64,000 nt of DNA from Candidatus Thioglobus plumae (GTDB taxonomy: Bacteria > Pseudomonadota > Gammaproteobacteria > PS1 > Pseudothioglobaceae): positions 1 through 64,000 of the forward strand of contig CAJVCM010000015.1 of assembly GCA_910595815.1 (NCBI GenBank), read 5' to 3'. The translations under genes and the position numbers were made by a program. Below, piece by piece: positions 1 through 8,790 of this stretch (position 1 is its first letter; every line of letters begins with the position of its first letter). The notes beneath the pieces are model-generated. The model had not been told where the DNA came from and made no database searches. It saw only the letters and a program-made list of their open reading frames with translations.

Positions 1-566
1 CTATTGCTGGTGAAGCTTCAAGTCTGTCATTAACTGGCTATCCACAAGGACTACCAAGTTGGGAAGTGACAGGTGGTATCGAAAGCTTAAAAAATGTTAA
101 ATTTTGGGATGAGTATGATTTAGTTTTAAAGGGGTTTCTTGATTTTTACAGGACTTTCTTTTCTCAAGTGTCATGTAGAAATTCAGCAGTACCTAAAGAG
201 GCGTATTTTCCTGATTTAATTGAAAACACGCTATTATTTAACACTTGTTTTTTATCAGCAGCAAAAAAAGTTCGAGACCATTGTATTGACGACCCTAAAT
301 TTGCATCATCAATCCGCTGGCAACCAGCCTTTAAGCAGTTGATTTATCGCAACGACCAAGGTAAGTTAATTGTGACTATTTCGCAAAATTCAATTGGTAA
401 TGCAATTACAGAATTATTAGGTGTTGTTGTTAAACGAGTGCCTGATGTAAAAGGCTATGAAAAAGCAGAGCCTGCGCTATTAGAAAAGTTACTCAAACTT
501 AGGTCAAGATTAGTTGAGGCTGATCTTGGAGAGGGTATTGAAACCAACTATTGGAAAAAAGATTAA
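1..566 (+). CDS. hypothetical protein, C-terminal part (5' end outside window)
   Basis: The frame is open from the first bases of the window to the TAA at 564-566, so this is the C-terminal end of a longer protein; the GTG at 66 is only an internal codon. About 188 residues are visible. They look soluble and mixed alpha/beta, with no membrane segment, signal or metal motif. The last 40 residues are charged and probably helical. I do not recognise the family. A strong terminator follows 27 bases after the stop, so the gene ends its transcript. Its real start, length and function lie to the left and cannot be inferred here. Confidence 0.6.
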   Translation, partial: IAGEASSLSLTGYPQGLPSWEVTGGIESLKNVKFWDEYDLVLKGFLDFYRTFFSQVSCRNSAVPKEAYFPDLIENTLLFNTCFLSAAKKVRDHCIDDPKFASSIRWQPAFKQLIYRNDQGKLIVTISQNSIGNAITELLGVVVKRVPDVKGYEKAEPALLEKLLKLRSRLVEADLGEGIETNYWKKD

Positions 567-592
567 CACCAATAAATATAGAAATACTAACT

Positions 593-626
593 AAAAAATG
601 GCTCGTTTATCGAGCCATTTTTTTTT
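593..626 (+). terminator. intrinsic terminator of the left-edge gene
   Basis: A perfect 12-bp stem, AAAAATGGCTCG against CGAGCCATTTTT, with a 5-base loop and a T run. It separates the left-edge gene from hppA. Confidence 0.9.
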
Positions 627-700
627 AATTTAAAATCAGTTGCTTATGATATTATATTTTTCTGGAAAAAATAAAACATCACCAAAAGGAGAAAGTAATA

Positions 701-2725
701 ATGAATATACTTATTATGACCATCGGGGCTTCAATAATTGCTGTTTTATACGGCTTATACACAATGACCTGGATTTACAAACAATCGCCAGGTAGTGACA
801 AAATGAAAGAGATTTCAGATGCGATTGCAGAAGGTGCAAGTGCCTATCTAAATCGTCAATATGCAGCAATCGGCATGGTTGGTGTTGTGTTATTAGCTGT
901 AATCACTTACTTCTTAGGAATGACAGTTGGTTTTGGCTTCTTTATTGGTGCTGTGTTATCAGGTTTAACGGGATATATCGGTATGAACGTATCGGTTAAA
1001 TCTAACTGTCGTACAGCAGAGGCAGCAAAAAAAGGCATGAATGCTGCTTTCCAGGTAGCCTTTAAAGGTGGTGCTATTACTGGTATGTTGGTAGTTGGCT
1101 TAGCATTGCTAGGTGTTTCTGGATTCTACATGGGCTTGACTGCTTTTGAAATTCCACAAAAAGAAGCGTTGCACGCATTGATTGGCTTAGCTTTTGGTGG
1201 TTCATTGATTTCAATCTTTGCACGTCTAGGCGGCGGTATCTTTACCAAGGGTGCTGATGTTGGTGCTGATATTGTTGGTAAAGTTGAAGCAGGCATTCCA
1301 GAGGATGACCCGCGCAATCCTGCAGTAATTGCTGACAACGTTGGTGACAACGTTGGTGACTGTGCAGGTATGGCGGCTGACTTATTCGAGACTTACGCAG
1401 TAACCATCGTTGCAACAATGATGTTAGCTGGCGTGCTAGGTCTAGGTAATGATGCGATTCTTTATCCATTAGCACTAGGAGCAGTATCTATCATCGCTTC
1501 AATTATCGGAACTTTCTTTGTTAAAGTGTCTGATGGTGGCTCTATCATGGGTGCGCTTTACAAAGGTTTAATTGTTTCTGCAGTTTTAGCGGCAATTGCA
1601 TTCTACTTTGTTACTATCGAGATGAACATGGGTATGAATTTATTCTACGCTTCTCTGATTGGTTTAGCGCTGACTGCGTGGATGGTTGTGGTTACTGAAT
1701 ACTACACTGCTACTGAACACAGACCTGTACAACATATTGCAGAAGCTTCTAAAACAGGTGATGGCACTAACGTTATTGCTGGTATTGGCTTAAGCATGAA
1801 ATCTACAGCATTACCAGTATTAGCCGTTTGTGCTAGTATTTGGGGTGCGCATGCATTAGGTGACTTATACGGTATCGCTATTGCGGCAACTGCTATGTTG
1901 TCTATGACTGGTGTTATTGTTGCACTAGACGCTTATGGCCCTATTACTGATAATGCGGGTGGTATTGCTGAAATGGCAGACCTTCCTGAAGAAATTCGTA
2001 ACATCACTGATCCATTAGATGCGGTTGGTAACACAACCAAAGCGGTAACTAAAGGTTATGCAATTGGTTCTGCAGGTCTTGCAGCGTTAGTATTGTTTGC
2101 TGACTTTACAAATGAACTAAATACTAGGACTGGTTTCGATCCAATCAGCTTTGATTTGTCAAACCATATGGTTATCATTGGCTTATTCTTAGGCGGCTTA
2201 GTGCCTTACTTATTTGGTGCAATGGCAATGGAAGCCGTAGGTCGCGCAGCAGGTGGCATTGTTGAAGAAGTACGTCGTCAGTTTAGAGAGATGCCAGGCA
2301 TTATGGATTACACACAAAAGCCTGACTATTCTAAAGCCGTTGACATGCTAACTAAATCTGCAATTAAAGAAATGATCGTACCATCAATGCTTCCGATCCT
2401 ATTCCCAGTAGCTGTTGGTTTACTACTAGGTGCTGAAGCATTAGGCGGTTTATTAATCGGCTCTATTGCAACTGGTATCTTTGTTGCTATCTCAATGACT
2501 ACCGGTGGTGGTGCGTGGGATAACGCTAAGAAATACATCGAAGACGGTCAACTGGGTGAAGGCCATGGAAAAGGATCAGACACACACAAAGCTGCTGTGA
2601 CTGGTGACACTGTCGGTGACCCGTATAAAGATACGGCTGGTCCTGCGATCAACCCACTGATCAAGATTATCAACATCGTTGCAATCATGATTATTCCTTT
2701 ACTAGGCACTCCTTTACTAGGGTAG
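701..2725 (+). CDS. hppA: K+-independent proton-translocating membrane pyrophosphatase
   Basis: An integral membrane enzyme that couples PPi hydrolysis (or synthesis) to H+ translocation across the inner membrane. At 674 residues it has the usual family length, with about 16 hydrophobic segments. The substrate-binding signatures are present: [11 protein letters not shown] at about residue 185 and [20 protein letters not shown] at about 201-220. In the GNTTKA motif near residue 443 the residue after GNTT is Lys; in this family Lys here marks the K+-independent class and Ala the K+-dependent class. The ATG follows a clear AAAGGAG site. It is a single-gene unit bounded by terminators. In a cell with dissimilatory Sat, which uses PPi to make ATP, this pump ties the PPi pool to the proton gradient. 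Confidence 0.97.
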   Translation: MNILIMTIGASIIAVLYGLYTMTWIYKQSPGSDKMKEISDAIAEGASAYLNRQYAAIGMVGVVLLAVITYFLGMTVGFGFFIGAVLSGLTGYIGMNVSVKSNCRTAEAAKKGMNAAFQVAFKGGAITGMLVVGLALLGVSGFYMGLTAFEIPQKEALHALIGLAFGGSLISIFARLGGGIFTKGADVGADIVGKVEAGIPEDDPRNPAVIADNVGDNVGDCAGMAADLFETYAVTIVATMMLAGVLGLGNDAILYPLALGAVSIIASIIGTFFVKVSDGGSIMGALYKGLIVSAVLAAIAFYFVTIEMNMGMNLFYASLIGLALTAWMVVVTEYYTATEHRPVQHIAEASKTGDGTNVIAGIGLSMKSTALPVLAVCASIWGAHALGDLYGIAIAATAMLSMTGVIVALDAYGPITDNAGGIAEMADLPEEIRNITDPLDAVGNTTKAVTKGYAIGSAGLAALVLFADFTNELNTRTGFDPISFDLSNHMVIIGLFLGGLVPYLFGAMAMEAVGRAAGGIVEEVRRQFREMPGIMDYTQKPDYSKAVDMLTKSAIKEMIVPSMLPILFPVAVGLLLGAEALGGLLIGSIATGIFVAISMTTGGGAWDNAKKYIEDGQLGEGHGKGSDTHKAAVTGDTVGDPYKDTAGPAINPLIKIINIVAIMIIPLLGTPLLG

Positions 2726-2741
2726 TTAATTAAAAGATAAT

Positions 2742-2771
2742 AAAAAAGGCGTGCAATAGCACGCCTTTTTT
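2742..2771. terminator. bidirectional terminator between hppA and yeeE
   Basis: Stem AAAAAAGGCGTGC / GCACGCCTTTTTT with a 4-base loop. The A tract and T tract let it work for hppA on plus and for the convergent transporter gene on minus. The same GGCGTGC stem occurs again at 4012-4038. Confidence 0.9.
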
Positions 2772-2788
2772 AGGCCTAAAGAAAATTG

Positions 2789-3943
2789 CTAATCAGCACT
2801 AGGCACTACATGATCATGCATGAATTTTTTTTGCATGCGGATACCAATATACGCACCCAACATCAAGGCAAATAAATCTAAAAAAGACCCCAGAGACAAA
2901 GTAGAAGTGCCGGCAATGCCTTGACCTAATGTACAGCCCATACCTAAAATACCACCAATGCCGACCATAACGCCACCAACAGCATATCGTAGTGCCTCAC
3001 CAATAGAATTAAACCAAACGATTCTGAAGCGTCTAGTCAAGACAGAAATTAACACTGAGCCTGTACCAACACCCAAAAAAGCCACCAATCCAAAGGTTAC
3101 AATATACCACTCAGGGTTTGAAGCAATATAAAGCAAATCACCCATTGGACGGATAAAGGTATACGATTGTGTGCCCATGCCATACTGAGGGTTGTCACTA
3201 AAATCAGAGGCCTCATTGGCTAACTCGCCTAATGGACCGCCAGAGATGTAAAATGCACCCACAATCAGCGCACCAATCATAAAGCCACCAATCCAGTTAT
3301 CACGTCTAGCTACAAAGTCTTTGCTTTTAAATACTAAGCCCATGATTGATAACGATAAAACTAACCCAATAACAATACGCATTGCAGAAGTTTCAACTCC
3401 TATAAAGCCGCCAATAATCGTACCCAGATCCTGCATTTCAAAGCCATAATCACCTAAGTTAGGAGAGGCAGGCAAGACCCATGACAAGAAATAATCGTTA
3501 AAAAATCCTTCAACATACAGCATCAACACAGCCGCACCACCCATGCCCAGGATAGCAACGATAGTTTTTAAGTTACCACCACCAAGATTGAGAATACTTT
3601 TCATGCCACAGCCACGACACAAAGTCATGCCAATACCAAAAAATGCACCACCAACTAAATAAGCAGGCCAACGGAACTGACTCATACGATATGGAGGGCG
3701 CGTGCTGTCTGCACTAATGATTTCTAATGCTTCGAAAATAGTAACGCCAAGTACTGCGGTAGCAATAGCAAAGAAATACATCGACAATCGGCCTGTGTTA
3801 CCACTATGAACGACATCTGCAATGCCACCTAAGGGGCAAAAGTCTGTTTTTCGTGCGACAATACCAAAGACTATCGATACCAAGAATATTACGAAAAATA
3901 ACGCCTCTATTTCACCCAACTCACCTAGGAAAGGTACAGTCAT
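2789..3943 (-). CDS. YeeE/YedE-family sulfur-compound (thiosulfate) transporter
   Basis: A polytopic inner-membrane protein of 384 residues with about ten hydrophobic segments. The conserved cysteine-containing motifs of the YeeE/YedE (DUF395) family are visible: DFCPLGG near the N-terminus, CRGCGMKS in the first half and GMGCTLGQGIAGTS near the C-terminus. In characterised members these cysteines line a thiosulfate uptake path, which fits a sulfur oxidiser; the exact substrate here is inferred. I chose the ATG at 3943 because GAGGAG lies 8 bases upstream, rather than a TTG five codons earlier. A TATAAT box sits at 3980-3985 on the minus strand. The gene is monocistronic, framed on both sides by nearly identical hairpin terminators. 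Confidence 0.88.
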   Translation of the reverse strand: MTVPFLGELGEIEALFFVIFLVSIVFGIVARKTDFCPLGGIADVVHSGNTGRLSMYFFAIATAVLGVTIFEALEIISADSTRPPYRMSQFRWPAYLVGGAFFGIGMTLCRGCGMKSILNLGGGNLKTIVAILGMGGAAVLMLYVEGFFNDYFLSWVLPASPNLGDYGFEMQDLGTIIGGFIGVETSAMRIVIGLVLSLSIMGLVFKSKDFVARRDNWIGGFMIGALIVGAFYISGGPLGELANEASDFSDNPQYGMGTQSYTFIRPMGDLLYIASNPEWYIVTFGLVAFLGVGTGSVLISVLTRRFRIVWFNSIGEALRYAVGGVMVGIGGILGMGCTLGQGIAGTSTLSLGSFLDLFALMLGAYIGIRMQKKFMHDHVVPSAD

Positions 3944-4011
3944 ATATATTCTCCTCAAAAATACTAATTTGTTAGCAAGATTATAAGGGAATTTATCAAA
4001 TAAATGACGTT

Positions 4012-4038
4012 AAAAAGGCGTGCTAAGCACGCCTTTTT
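4012..4038. terminator. bidirectional terminator downstream of the apr operon
   Basis: Stem AAAAAGGCGTGC / GCACGCCTTTTT with a 3-base loop. On the minus strand it ends the sat-apr transcript. The stem is the same as that at 2742-2771. Confidence 0.9.
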
Positions 4039-4059
4039 AATTAATTCAATAAACTAAAG

Positions 4060-4395
4060 TTATTTATCTTCTTTAGGTTTTAAATTTTTGGTACTTTTGG
4101 ATAACGAGAAGTCTGCTTGACACTTCATCAAAGAATCAACACACTCATCTAGATCATTAAATTCATCAACGCCTGTATCAAAACGGTCTTTTCTTAAAAA
4201 ATAAAACAAGTTCCTATAAGTGAAAGCGCCAATTTTTAGAATGATAAAAGTGTAGTGTTTATGCTCCCAAACAGCAGCAGCTCGCTCTGTTCCATCTACT
4301 TCGATATCGGCTAAGTGCACACCATGATCTTTGTCTCTCCAGCGATCATCAACGTGCTTTTGAATTGTATCAAGTTCTGATTGTGTAAAGTCCAT
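4060..4395 (-). CDS. hypothetical protein, last gene of the sat-apr operon
   Basis: A soluble protein of 111 residues, rich in charged and aromatic residues, with a basic tail ending in KPKEDK. There is no signal peptide or membrane segment. Two cysteines lie in a DECVDSLMKC stretch near residue 85-95, which could bind metal or form a disulfide, but this is only a possibility. I do not recognise the family. It starts 8 bases after the SlyD-like gene ends and lies just before the operon terminator, so it is cotranscribed with the APS reductase genes. A link to sulfur oxidation is inferred from position alone. Confidence 0.7.
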   Translation of the reverse strand: MDFTQSELDTIQKHVDDRWRDKDHGVHLADIEVDGTERAAAVWEHKHYTFIILKIGAFTYRNLFYFLRKDRFDTGVDEFNDLDECVDSLMKCQADFSLSKSTKNLKPKEDK

Positions 4396-4403
4396 AATAG
4401 TAT

Positions 4404-4913
4404 CTACTGTATTGGTTGTGCGTTTGCAAAGTTAGGCGTATCGTCAACAGGACCACCCAGTCTCGCCTCTTCATCTGTTGGATTACGTACTGTAATCACC
4501 TTAAGGACAAAAATTACTTTTCGACCACAAAGTGGATTATTACCATCCAACATTATTGAGTCATCATTAACTTTTATCACTGTAAAGTTTATACGTTCGC
4601 CTTTGTCATTTTCCATTGGGATCATGGTGCCAACTTTTCTTAAATCTTCATCTAAGCTGTCAAGTGGCATCGTTGCGACTAAAGTCTCATCCCTAGGGCC
4701 ATAGATTTGGTCTACATCAACAGGAAGTTCAACAATGTCACCCTCAACCTGACCTACTAGCCCAGCTGTTACCTCCGGTGATAAGATTTCACTAATACCT
4801 TGTATATAACCTAATGGAAACTCAACTGCAGACAATACTTCACTGGTTTTTTTGTCAACGACTTCATAAGTAAGCTCAACAAATTTTCCATCTTCAATAA
4901 TCATATTACTCAT
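4404..4913 (-). CDS. SlyD-like FKBP-type peptidyl-prolyl cis-trans isomerase
   Basis: A 169-residue FKBP of the SlyD type, which catalyses proline isomerisation and acts as a folding chaperone. The SlyD pattern is clear: an N-terminal half strand, an insert-in-flap region around YGPRDETLVATMPL, then DGNNPLCGRKVIFVLKV and VRNPTDEEARLGG. The long His/Cys-rich nickel-binding tail of E. coli SlyD is missing; the tail here is only NFANAQPIQ. I chose the ATG at 4913 over an upstream TTG at 4919. The gene abuts the preceding gene. In the apr operon it could help fold or mature the FeS/flavoprotein APS reductase, which is inference. Confidence 0.85.
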   Translation of the reverse strand: MSNMIIEDGKFVELTYEVVDKKTSEVLSAVEFPLGYIQGISEILSPEVTAGLVGQVEGDIVELPVDVDQIYGPRDETLVATMPLDSLDEDLRKVGTMIPMENDKGERINFTVIKVNDDSIMLDGNNPLCGRKVIFVLKVITVRNPTDEEARLGGPVDDTPNFANAQPIQ

Positions 4914-4919
4914 AACCAA

Positions 4920-5270
4920 TTAAAAAATAGTGGCGCCGAAGATCTTTATTTCATCGTCTTCATAACCAAGCACTAAACGACCTAACCACTCCCCCGGCTT
5001 CTTCTTATGTTTTTGTTTGAATAAAACAGTAGCGTGATCACCACGACGAATCGTACCAAGGAACTCAACCTCTTCATTTAAATTTTTGGTTAGTTCGCTT
5101 CTAGCAAACTGTTTGCCCATCTCAATTTCATTTGCACCACGAAGCATCTCTTCAGAAAAGTTTCTAGTAAATGCGCCATAATTTGCATTGTTAGAAAATT
5201 TTACCAAATCATCCCACATTGGGCGTGCTATATCTAATAGCTCTTTATCAGTTTTATCAAGAATATCCAT
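4920..5270 (-). CDS. hypothetical protein downstream of aprA
   Basis: A soluble protein of 116 residues. The N-terminal half is helical and acidic. The C-terminal half looks like a small beta barrel, with VEFLGTIRRGDHATVLFKQ and WLGRLVLGYEDDEIKIFG as strands. There is no signal or membrane segment and I do not recognise the family. The start has a good AAAGGAG site. It lies between aprA, with a palindromic terminator in between, and the SlyD-like gene, so expression is either readthrough from apr or from its own promoter. A role in APS reductase biogenesis is only suggested by context. Confidence 0.7.
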   Translation of the reverse strand: MDILDKTDKELLDIARPMWDDLVKFSNNANYGAFTRNFSEEMLRGANEIEMGKQFARSELTKNLNEEVEFLGTIRRGDHATVLFKQKHKKKPGEWLGRLVLGYEDDEIKIFGATIF

Positions 5271-5296
5271 TTTATATTTCTCCTTTTATAGAAGTA

Positions 5297-5328
5297 AAAA
5301 AACCAACATAAGCTTATGTTGGTTTTTT
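5297..5328. terminator. perfect 32-base palindrome, terminator after aprA
   Basis: AAAAAACCAACATAAG followed by its exact complement CTTATGTTGGTTTTTT. It can act on either strand; on minus it follows aprA and may give a stoichiometric drop before the accessory genes. Confidence 0.85.
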
Positions 5329-5378
5329 AAATTTTTCAATAAAGTCTTATTGCTAAGCCTTTATTAAGCAAGTTTTTC

Positions 5379-7280
5379 TTACTTCTCGTCAATCAAGTGA
5401 TACAACGGTTGTTTCTCCATTTTGTATTCACCAGTAACGCGATCGCGATGAGAAGTTGTCAATACATGCCAATTGTCATCATCTAGCTTCATCTTGTCAC
5501 CACGGTAGTAGTAACCAGGCCAGCGAGTTTCCTCACGGAACAATGTATGTTGAACAACACACTCAGAAGTACGGTGACGGTGCTTAAGCTCCCATGCACG
5601 TAACAACTGGTGAATATCTTCTGCACCAATTTTCTCTAAGTCTTCTTCTAGAATCTTCAACTTGTGTAGACCCATGTTTAGAAGTTTATCGTTAGTCATG
5701 TATTGCACTGTTACACCACCTGCATACTCGTCCATCAGCTTCTGTAGACGCTGTAAACCAGGGAATGGCAAGATGTAGCTTGGAGATACAGTACCACCAA
5801 CGATCTCGTTACGACCAATTGTATAAGTCTCTAAAGGTCTGTAGATTTCTTCTTTACGATCATCAATTTGTTTTTGAGAAATATTGATGCCATTAGCTTT
5901 ACCATCGTCAATATATTTACAAGCAGCTTTCGCAGATAAACGACCTTCTGTAAATGAACCTGATGAGAATGCGTGTGGCGTACCACCTACAGAGTCACCT
6001 GCACCAAACAAACCGTCAACGGTTGTCATGCGGTTATAACCCCAGTAGTACTCAGGAATGTTGCCTGAAATATCTTCAGGACCTGAACACCATGCGCCAC
6101 AACCTGTTGCATGTGAACCCATTACATATGGCTCAGATGTTGTTAACTCAGGGTTGATGTACTTAGGATCGATGTCTGTTGCAGCCCATAATACCGCTTG
6201 ACCAACAGTCATACCTAGGAAGTTCTCCCACCCTACTTCTTCTAAATGCGGGTCTTGGAATGCTTCAACTGTAACCATGTGAATTGGACCACGACCTGCA
6301 GCAACTTCAGAAATGAATGCGTGGTTACGCAAACAAGTTGGAATAGGCTTGTGAGAGAAATGCTGGTTTTCTGTATCAAGATACGCTTTACCAACTCTCT
6401 CTGCTAATTCTGGGAACCACTTAGATTCATACTCATCACCATAACCATTTTGAGTGTATGTATGAAGATGTAAGAAGTATGCGCCAACTGGACCATAACC
6501 GTCTTTGAATCGTGCAAGAACGATACGGTTTTCCATTTGCGTCATCTTCGCACCAGCTTCGATTAATAAACCATAAGCTGAACCTGAAGACCACGGTGCG
6601 TACCATACACGGCCAGCACCTTCACCCACTGAACGTGGCTTAAAGATGTTAGATGCACCACCGGCACCAACAATAACTGTCTTAGATTTAAATACGTGGT
6701 AGTTACCTGTACGTACATTAAAACCAACAGCACCCGCAACACGATTATCTTGTGCATCGTCCATTAATAAGTGTGTCACCATAATACGGTTAAAAGTCTT
6801 ACCTTCGTCCGCATTAACTTTCGCTGCTTCTGCAACGATAGGCTTGTAAGATTCACCATGAATCATAATCTGCCAGCGACCTTCACGCATGTATGCGCCT
6901 TTACCGATATCACCTTCAGGTAAATCAGCTCTCTTAGGATCCTTCATTAATGGAAGGCCCCATTCTTCAAATTTGTGTACTGCAGAGTCAACGTGACGAG
7001 CCATATCAAAAGCTAAGTCTTCACGAACCATACCCATCAAATCCATACGTGCATAACGTACGTGATCTTCAGGATTGTTTTCACCCCAACGAGTACCCAT
7101 GTAACAGTTAATTGCGTATAGACCTTGAGCAACCGCACCAGAACGATCGATGTTTGCTTTCTCAGCAATTACAATCTTCTTGTCACGACCCCAGTATCTA
7201 GCTTCATAAGCAGCACCTGTACCGCCTAGTCCAGCACCAACAACTAAAATATCAATGTTATCTTCAATAATTGTTTTCAT
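5379..7280 (-). CDS. aprA: adenylylsulfate (APS) reductase alpha subunit
   Basis: The FAD-binding catalytic subunit of dissimilatory APS reductase, used here in the oxidative direction: sulfite plus AMP to APS with release of two electrons. It has 633 residues, the usual length. An FAD dinucleotide motif, VVGAGLGGTGAAYEA, lies at about residues 13-27. Downstream blocks typical of AprA include GRGPIHMVT and GCGAWCSGPED, with EETRWPGYYYRGD near the C-terminus. The ATG overlaps the aprB stop as TAATG, so the two subunits are translationally coupled. An AAGGAG site lies within the aprB end. It forms a cytoplasmic AprBA heterodimer, with AprM as likely membrane link. Confidence 0.98.
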   Translation of the reverse strand: MKTIIEDNIDILVVGAGLGGTGAAYEARYWGRDKKIVIAEKANIDRSGAVAQGLYAINCYMGTRWGENNPEDHVRYARMDLMGMVREDLAFDMARHVDSAVHKFEEWGLPLMKDPKRADLPEGDIGKGAYMREGRWQIMIHGESYKPIVAEAAKVNADEGKTFNRIMVTHLLMDDAQDNRVAGAVGFNVRTGNYHVFKSKTVIVGAGGASNIFKPRSVGEGAGRVWYAPWSSGSAYGLLIEAGAKMTQMENRIVLARFKDGYGPVGAYFLHLHTYTQNGYGDEYESKWFPELAERVGKAYLDTENQHFSHKPIPTCLRNHAFISEVAAGRGPIHMVTVEAFQDPHLEEVGWENFLGMTVGQAVLWAATDIDPKYINPELTTSEPYVMGSHATGCGAWCSGPEDISGNIPEYYWGYNRMTTVDGLFGAGDSVGGTPHAFSSGSFTEGRLSAKAACKYIDDGKANGINISQKQIDDRKEEIYRPLETYTIGRNEIVGGTVSPSYILPFPGLQRLQKLMDEYAGGVTVQYMTNDKLLNMGLHKLKILEEDLEKIGAEDIHQLLRAWELKHRHRTSECVVQHTLFREETRWPGYYYRGDKMKLDDDNWHVLTTSHRDRVTGEYKMEKQPLYHLIDEK

Positions 7281-7759
7281 TAGTAATATACTCCTTCTAC
7301 AAGTTTCAAACCGTTAGACTCTAACGTATGTAAACCACCATCATCTAAACGAATTGACTCTGGCTCAAATGACAACAACTCACTGTCGCGGTCTGCTTGG
7401 CTTGGCTCTGGTTCGTTTCTGAAGTTAGGAATCGCTGAACCCCATGGCTTAGTAGTGATCGGTGATAAGAAATTCTTCTCACGACCATCTCTAAATTTAA
7501 CTTTCCATGCAATCGTGCCTTTTTCTTCATCACGAATTACACGAACACTATGTCCTAATGGTGCGAAGTCTGCGTAACCACGTACGTCAATTGCGTTTTG
7601 TGGACATGCTTTAACACATGAGTAGCACTCCCAACACATATTAGGTTCAATATTCAAAGCACGGCGATATTTCTTATCGATGTGCATAATGTCGGATGGG
7701 CAGATATCTACACAATGTCCACAACCATCACAACGAGTCATATATACAAAAGTTGGCAT
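7280..7759 (-). CDS. aprB: adenylylsulfate reductase beta subunit
   Basis: The iron-sulfur subunit of APS reductase, which carries electrons from the FAD in AprA to the membrane partner. At 159 residues it has the usual length. Two ferredoxin-type [4Fe-4S] motifs are complete: Cys10, 13, 16, 20 and Cys42, 45, 48, 52. The C-terminal tail that wraps around AprA is present. A GAGAGGA site precedes the ATG. The gene lies 36 bases after aprM and overlaps aprA. Confidence 0.98.
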   Translation of the reverse strand: MPTFVYMTRCDGCGHCVDICPSDIMHIDKKYRRALNIEPNMCWECYSCVKACPQNAIDVRGYADFAPLGHSVRVIRDEEKGTIAWKVKFRDGREKNFLSPITTKPWGSAIPNFRNEPEPSQADRDSELLSFEPESIRLDDGGLHTLESNGLKLVEGVYY

Positions 7760-7795
7760 ATTATTTTCCTCTCTTTTTAAATTAGTTAATTAATG

Positions 7796-8620
7796 TTAGT
7801 AGTGCTTAGGCGCTTCGCGCTTAATACCAAGACCCATATTCATAGGTGCATCTACCAATAGCTCCATAGAGTGTCTTTTTTGTTGCTCAGGATCATCTCT
7901 AGTAATAGTTGGTAAGTTCAATGCTGAACCGTCTGCTTTCGCTGTACGCTTTTCGTAAGCTGCAAATGGCTTAAAGAACATATGTGCAAACTTAGACCAT
8001 AATACGCCGCCAAATAATGAAATCGCAGATAGAATGAATAGACCGAATGTTGCGCCTGTACCGCCACCAACATAAGACCAAATTAAAGCAAATGTAGAAG
8101 TTGCGATTAATGAAATACTAAACATATCCATTGCTGAAATGTTGTACCATTTGTTGCCATCTGCTGCTACGTCAACTCTGATGAATAACCAGAACCACCA
8201 GCCGCCAACTGCCAACATGATTGCACCTACATGCCATAATTGAGCATAAAGTGTGTTTGCTGCTTCAGCAGCACCACTAAAGATAATGATTGCTGTCATC
8301 GCATTGAATAAAATAAAACCATACATGGTAAGAAGGTGTGCAAGTTTACGGTTGAAATTACAGAATTCACCCGCTGAAAGAACATCTACTACAATCGTAG
8401 AAAATGCAACGCCTAATTTGTCACCAGCACTTAGATCTTTAGTTGCATTTAATTTGCCTTTAGCTGCATTTTCATTGAACCATCTCATGCTCTTCTTGTG
8501 CCACACATCGACAAGCGTCATAACAATAACTAATGCGAACATTACGTAAACAAAGCTCTCCATAGTGCTGTATGAAATTATTTCCGAAAGACCAGCAATC
8601 GGTGTTGTAGTGATATCCAT
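7796..8620 (-). CDS. aprM: AprM, predicted membrane partner of APS reductase
   Basis: An inner-membrane protein of 274 residues with about six hydrophobic segments, resembling cytochrome b/HdrE-type anchors. In sulfur oxidisers that lack qmoABC, an aprM gene directly precedes aprBA and is thought to pass electrons from AprB to the quinone pool; the assignment rests on this position and on the membrane topology. A strong SD, AAGGAGG, precedes the ATG. A promoter-like sequence lies in the 170-base gap upstream, so aprMBA can be expressed apart from sat. Electron-transfer function in this organism is inferred. Confidence 0.88.
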   Translation of the reverse strand: MDITTTPIAGLSEIISYSTMESFVYVMFALVIVMTLVDVWHKKSMRWFNENAAKGKLNATKDLSAGDKLGVAFSTIVVDVLSAGEFCNFNRKLAHLLTMYGFILFNAMTAIIIFSGAAEAANTLYAQLWHVGAIMLAVGGWWFWLFIRVDVAADGNKWYNISAMDMFSISLIATSTFALIWSYVGGGTGATFGLFILSAISLFGGVLWSKFAHMFFKPFAAYEKRTAKADGSALNLPTITRDDPEQQKRHSMELLVDAPMNMGLGIKREAPKHY

Positions 8621-8734
8621 TTTTCCTCCTTAGGGTTTTATTAATCACAAACTAAAATTATTAACAACCTTGTCAATAATTCGGTAGTTCTTTTTTCAAT
8701 CTTGGATACGTTTGAGCGCGCCAAAAATCAAATT

Positions 8735-8763
8735 ATTATACTTATAAAAAGTTTTCTTTACAA
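8735..8763 (-). promoter_or_regulatory. internal sigma70-like promoter for aprMBA
   Basis: On the minus strand TTGTAA (8758-8763), a 17-base spacer and a perfect TATAAT (8735-8740). It sits between sat and aprM and would give an aprM transcript independent of sat. Confidence 0.6.
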
Positions 8764-8790
8764 GAAATAACTAATATAAGTCATTACTTA

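Noticed and set aside
45..54. TATCCACA, resembling a DnaA box
   Set aside because: A single site inside a coding region with no cluster and no AT-rich unwinding element nearby.
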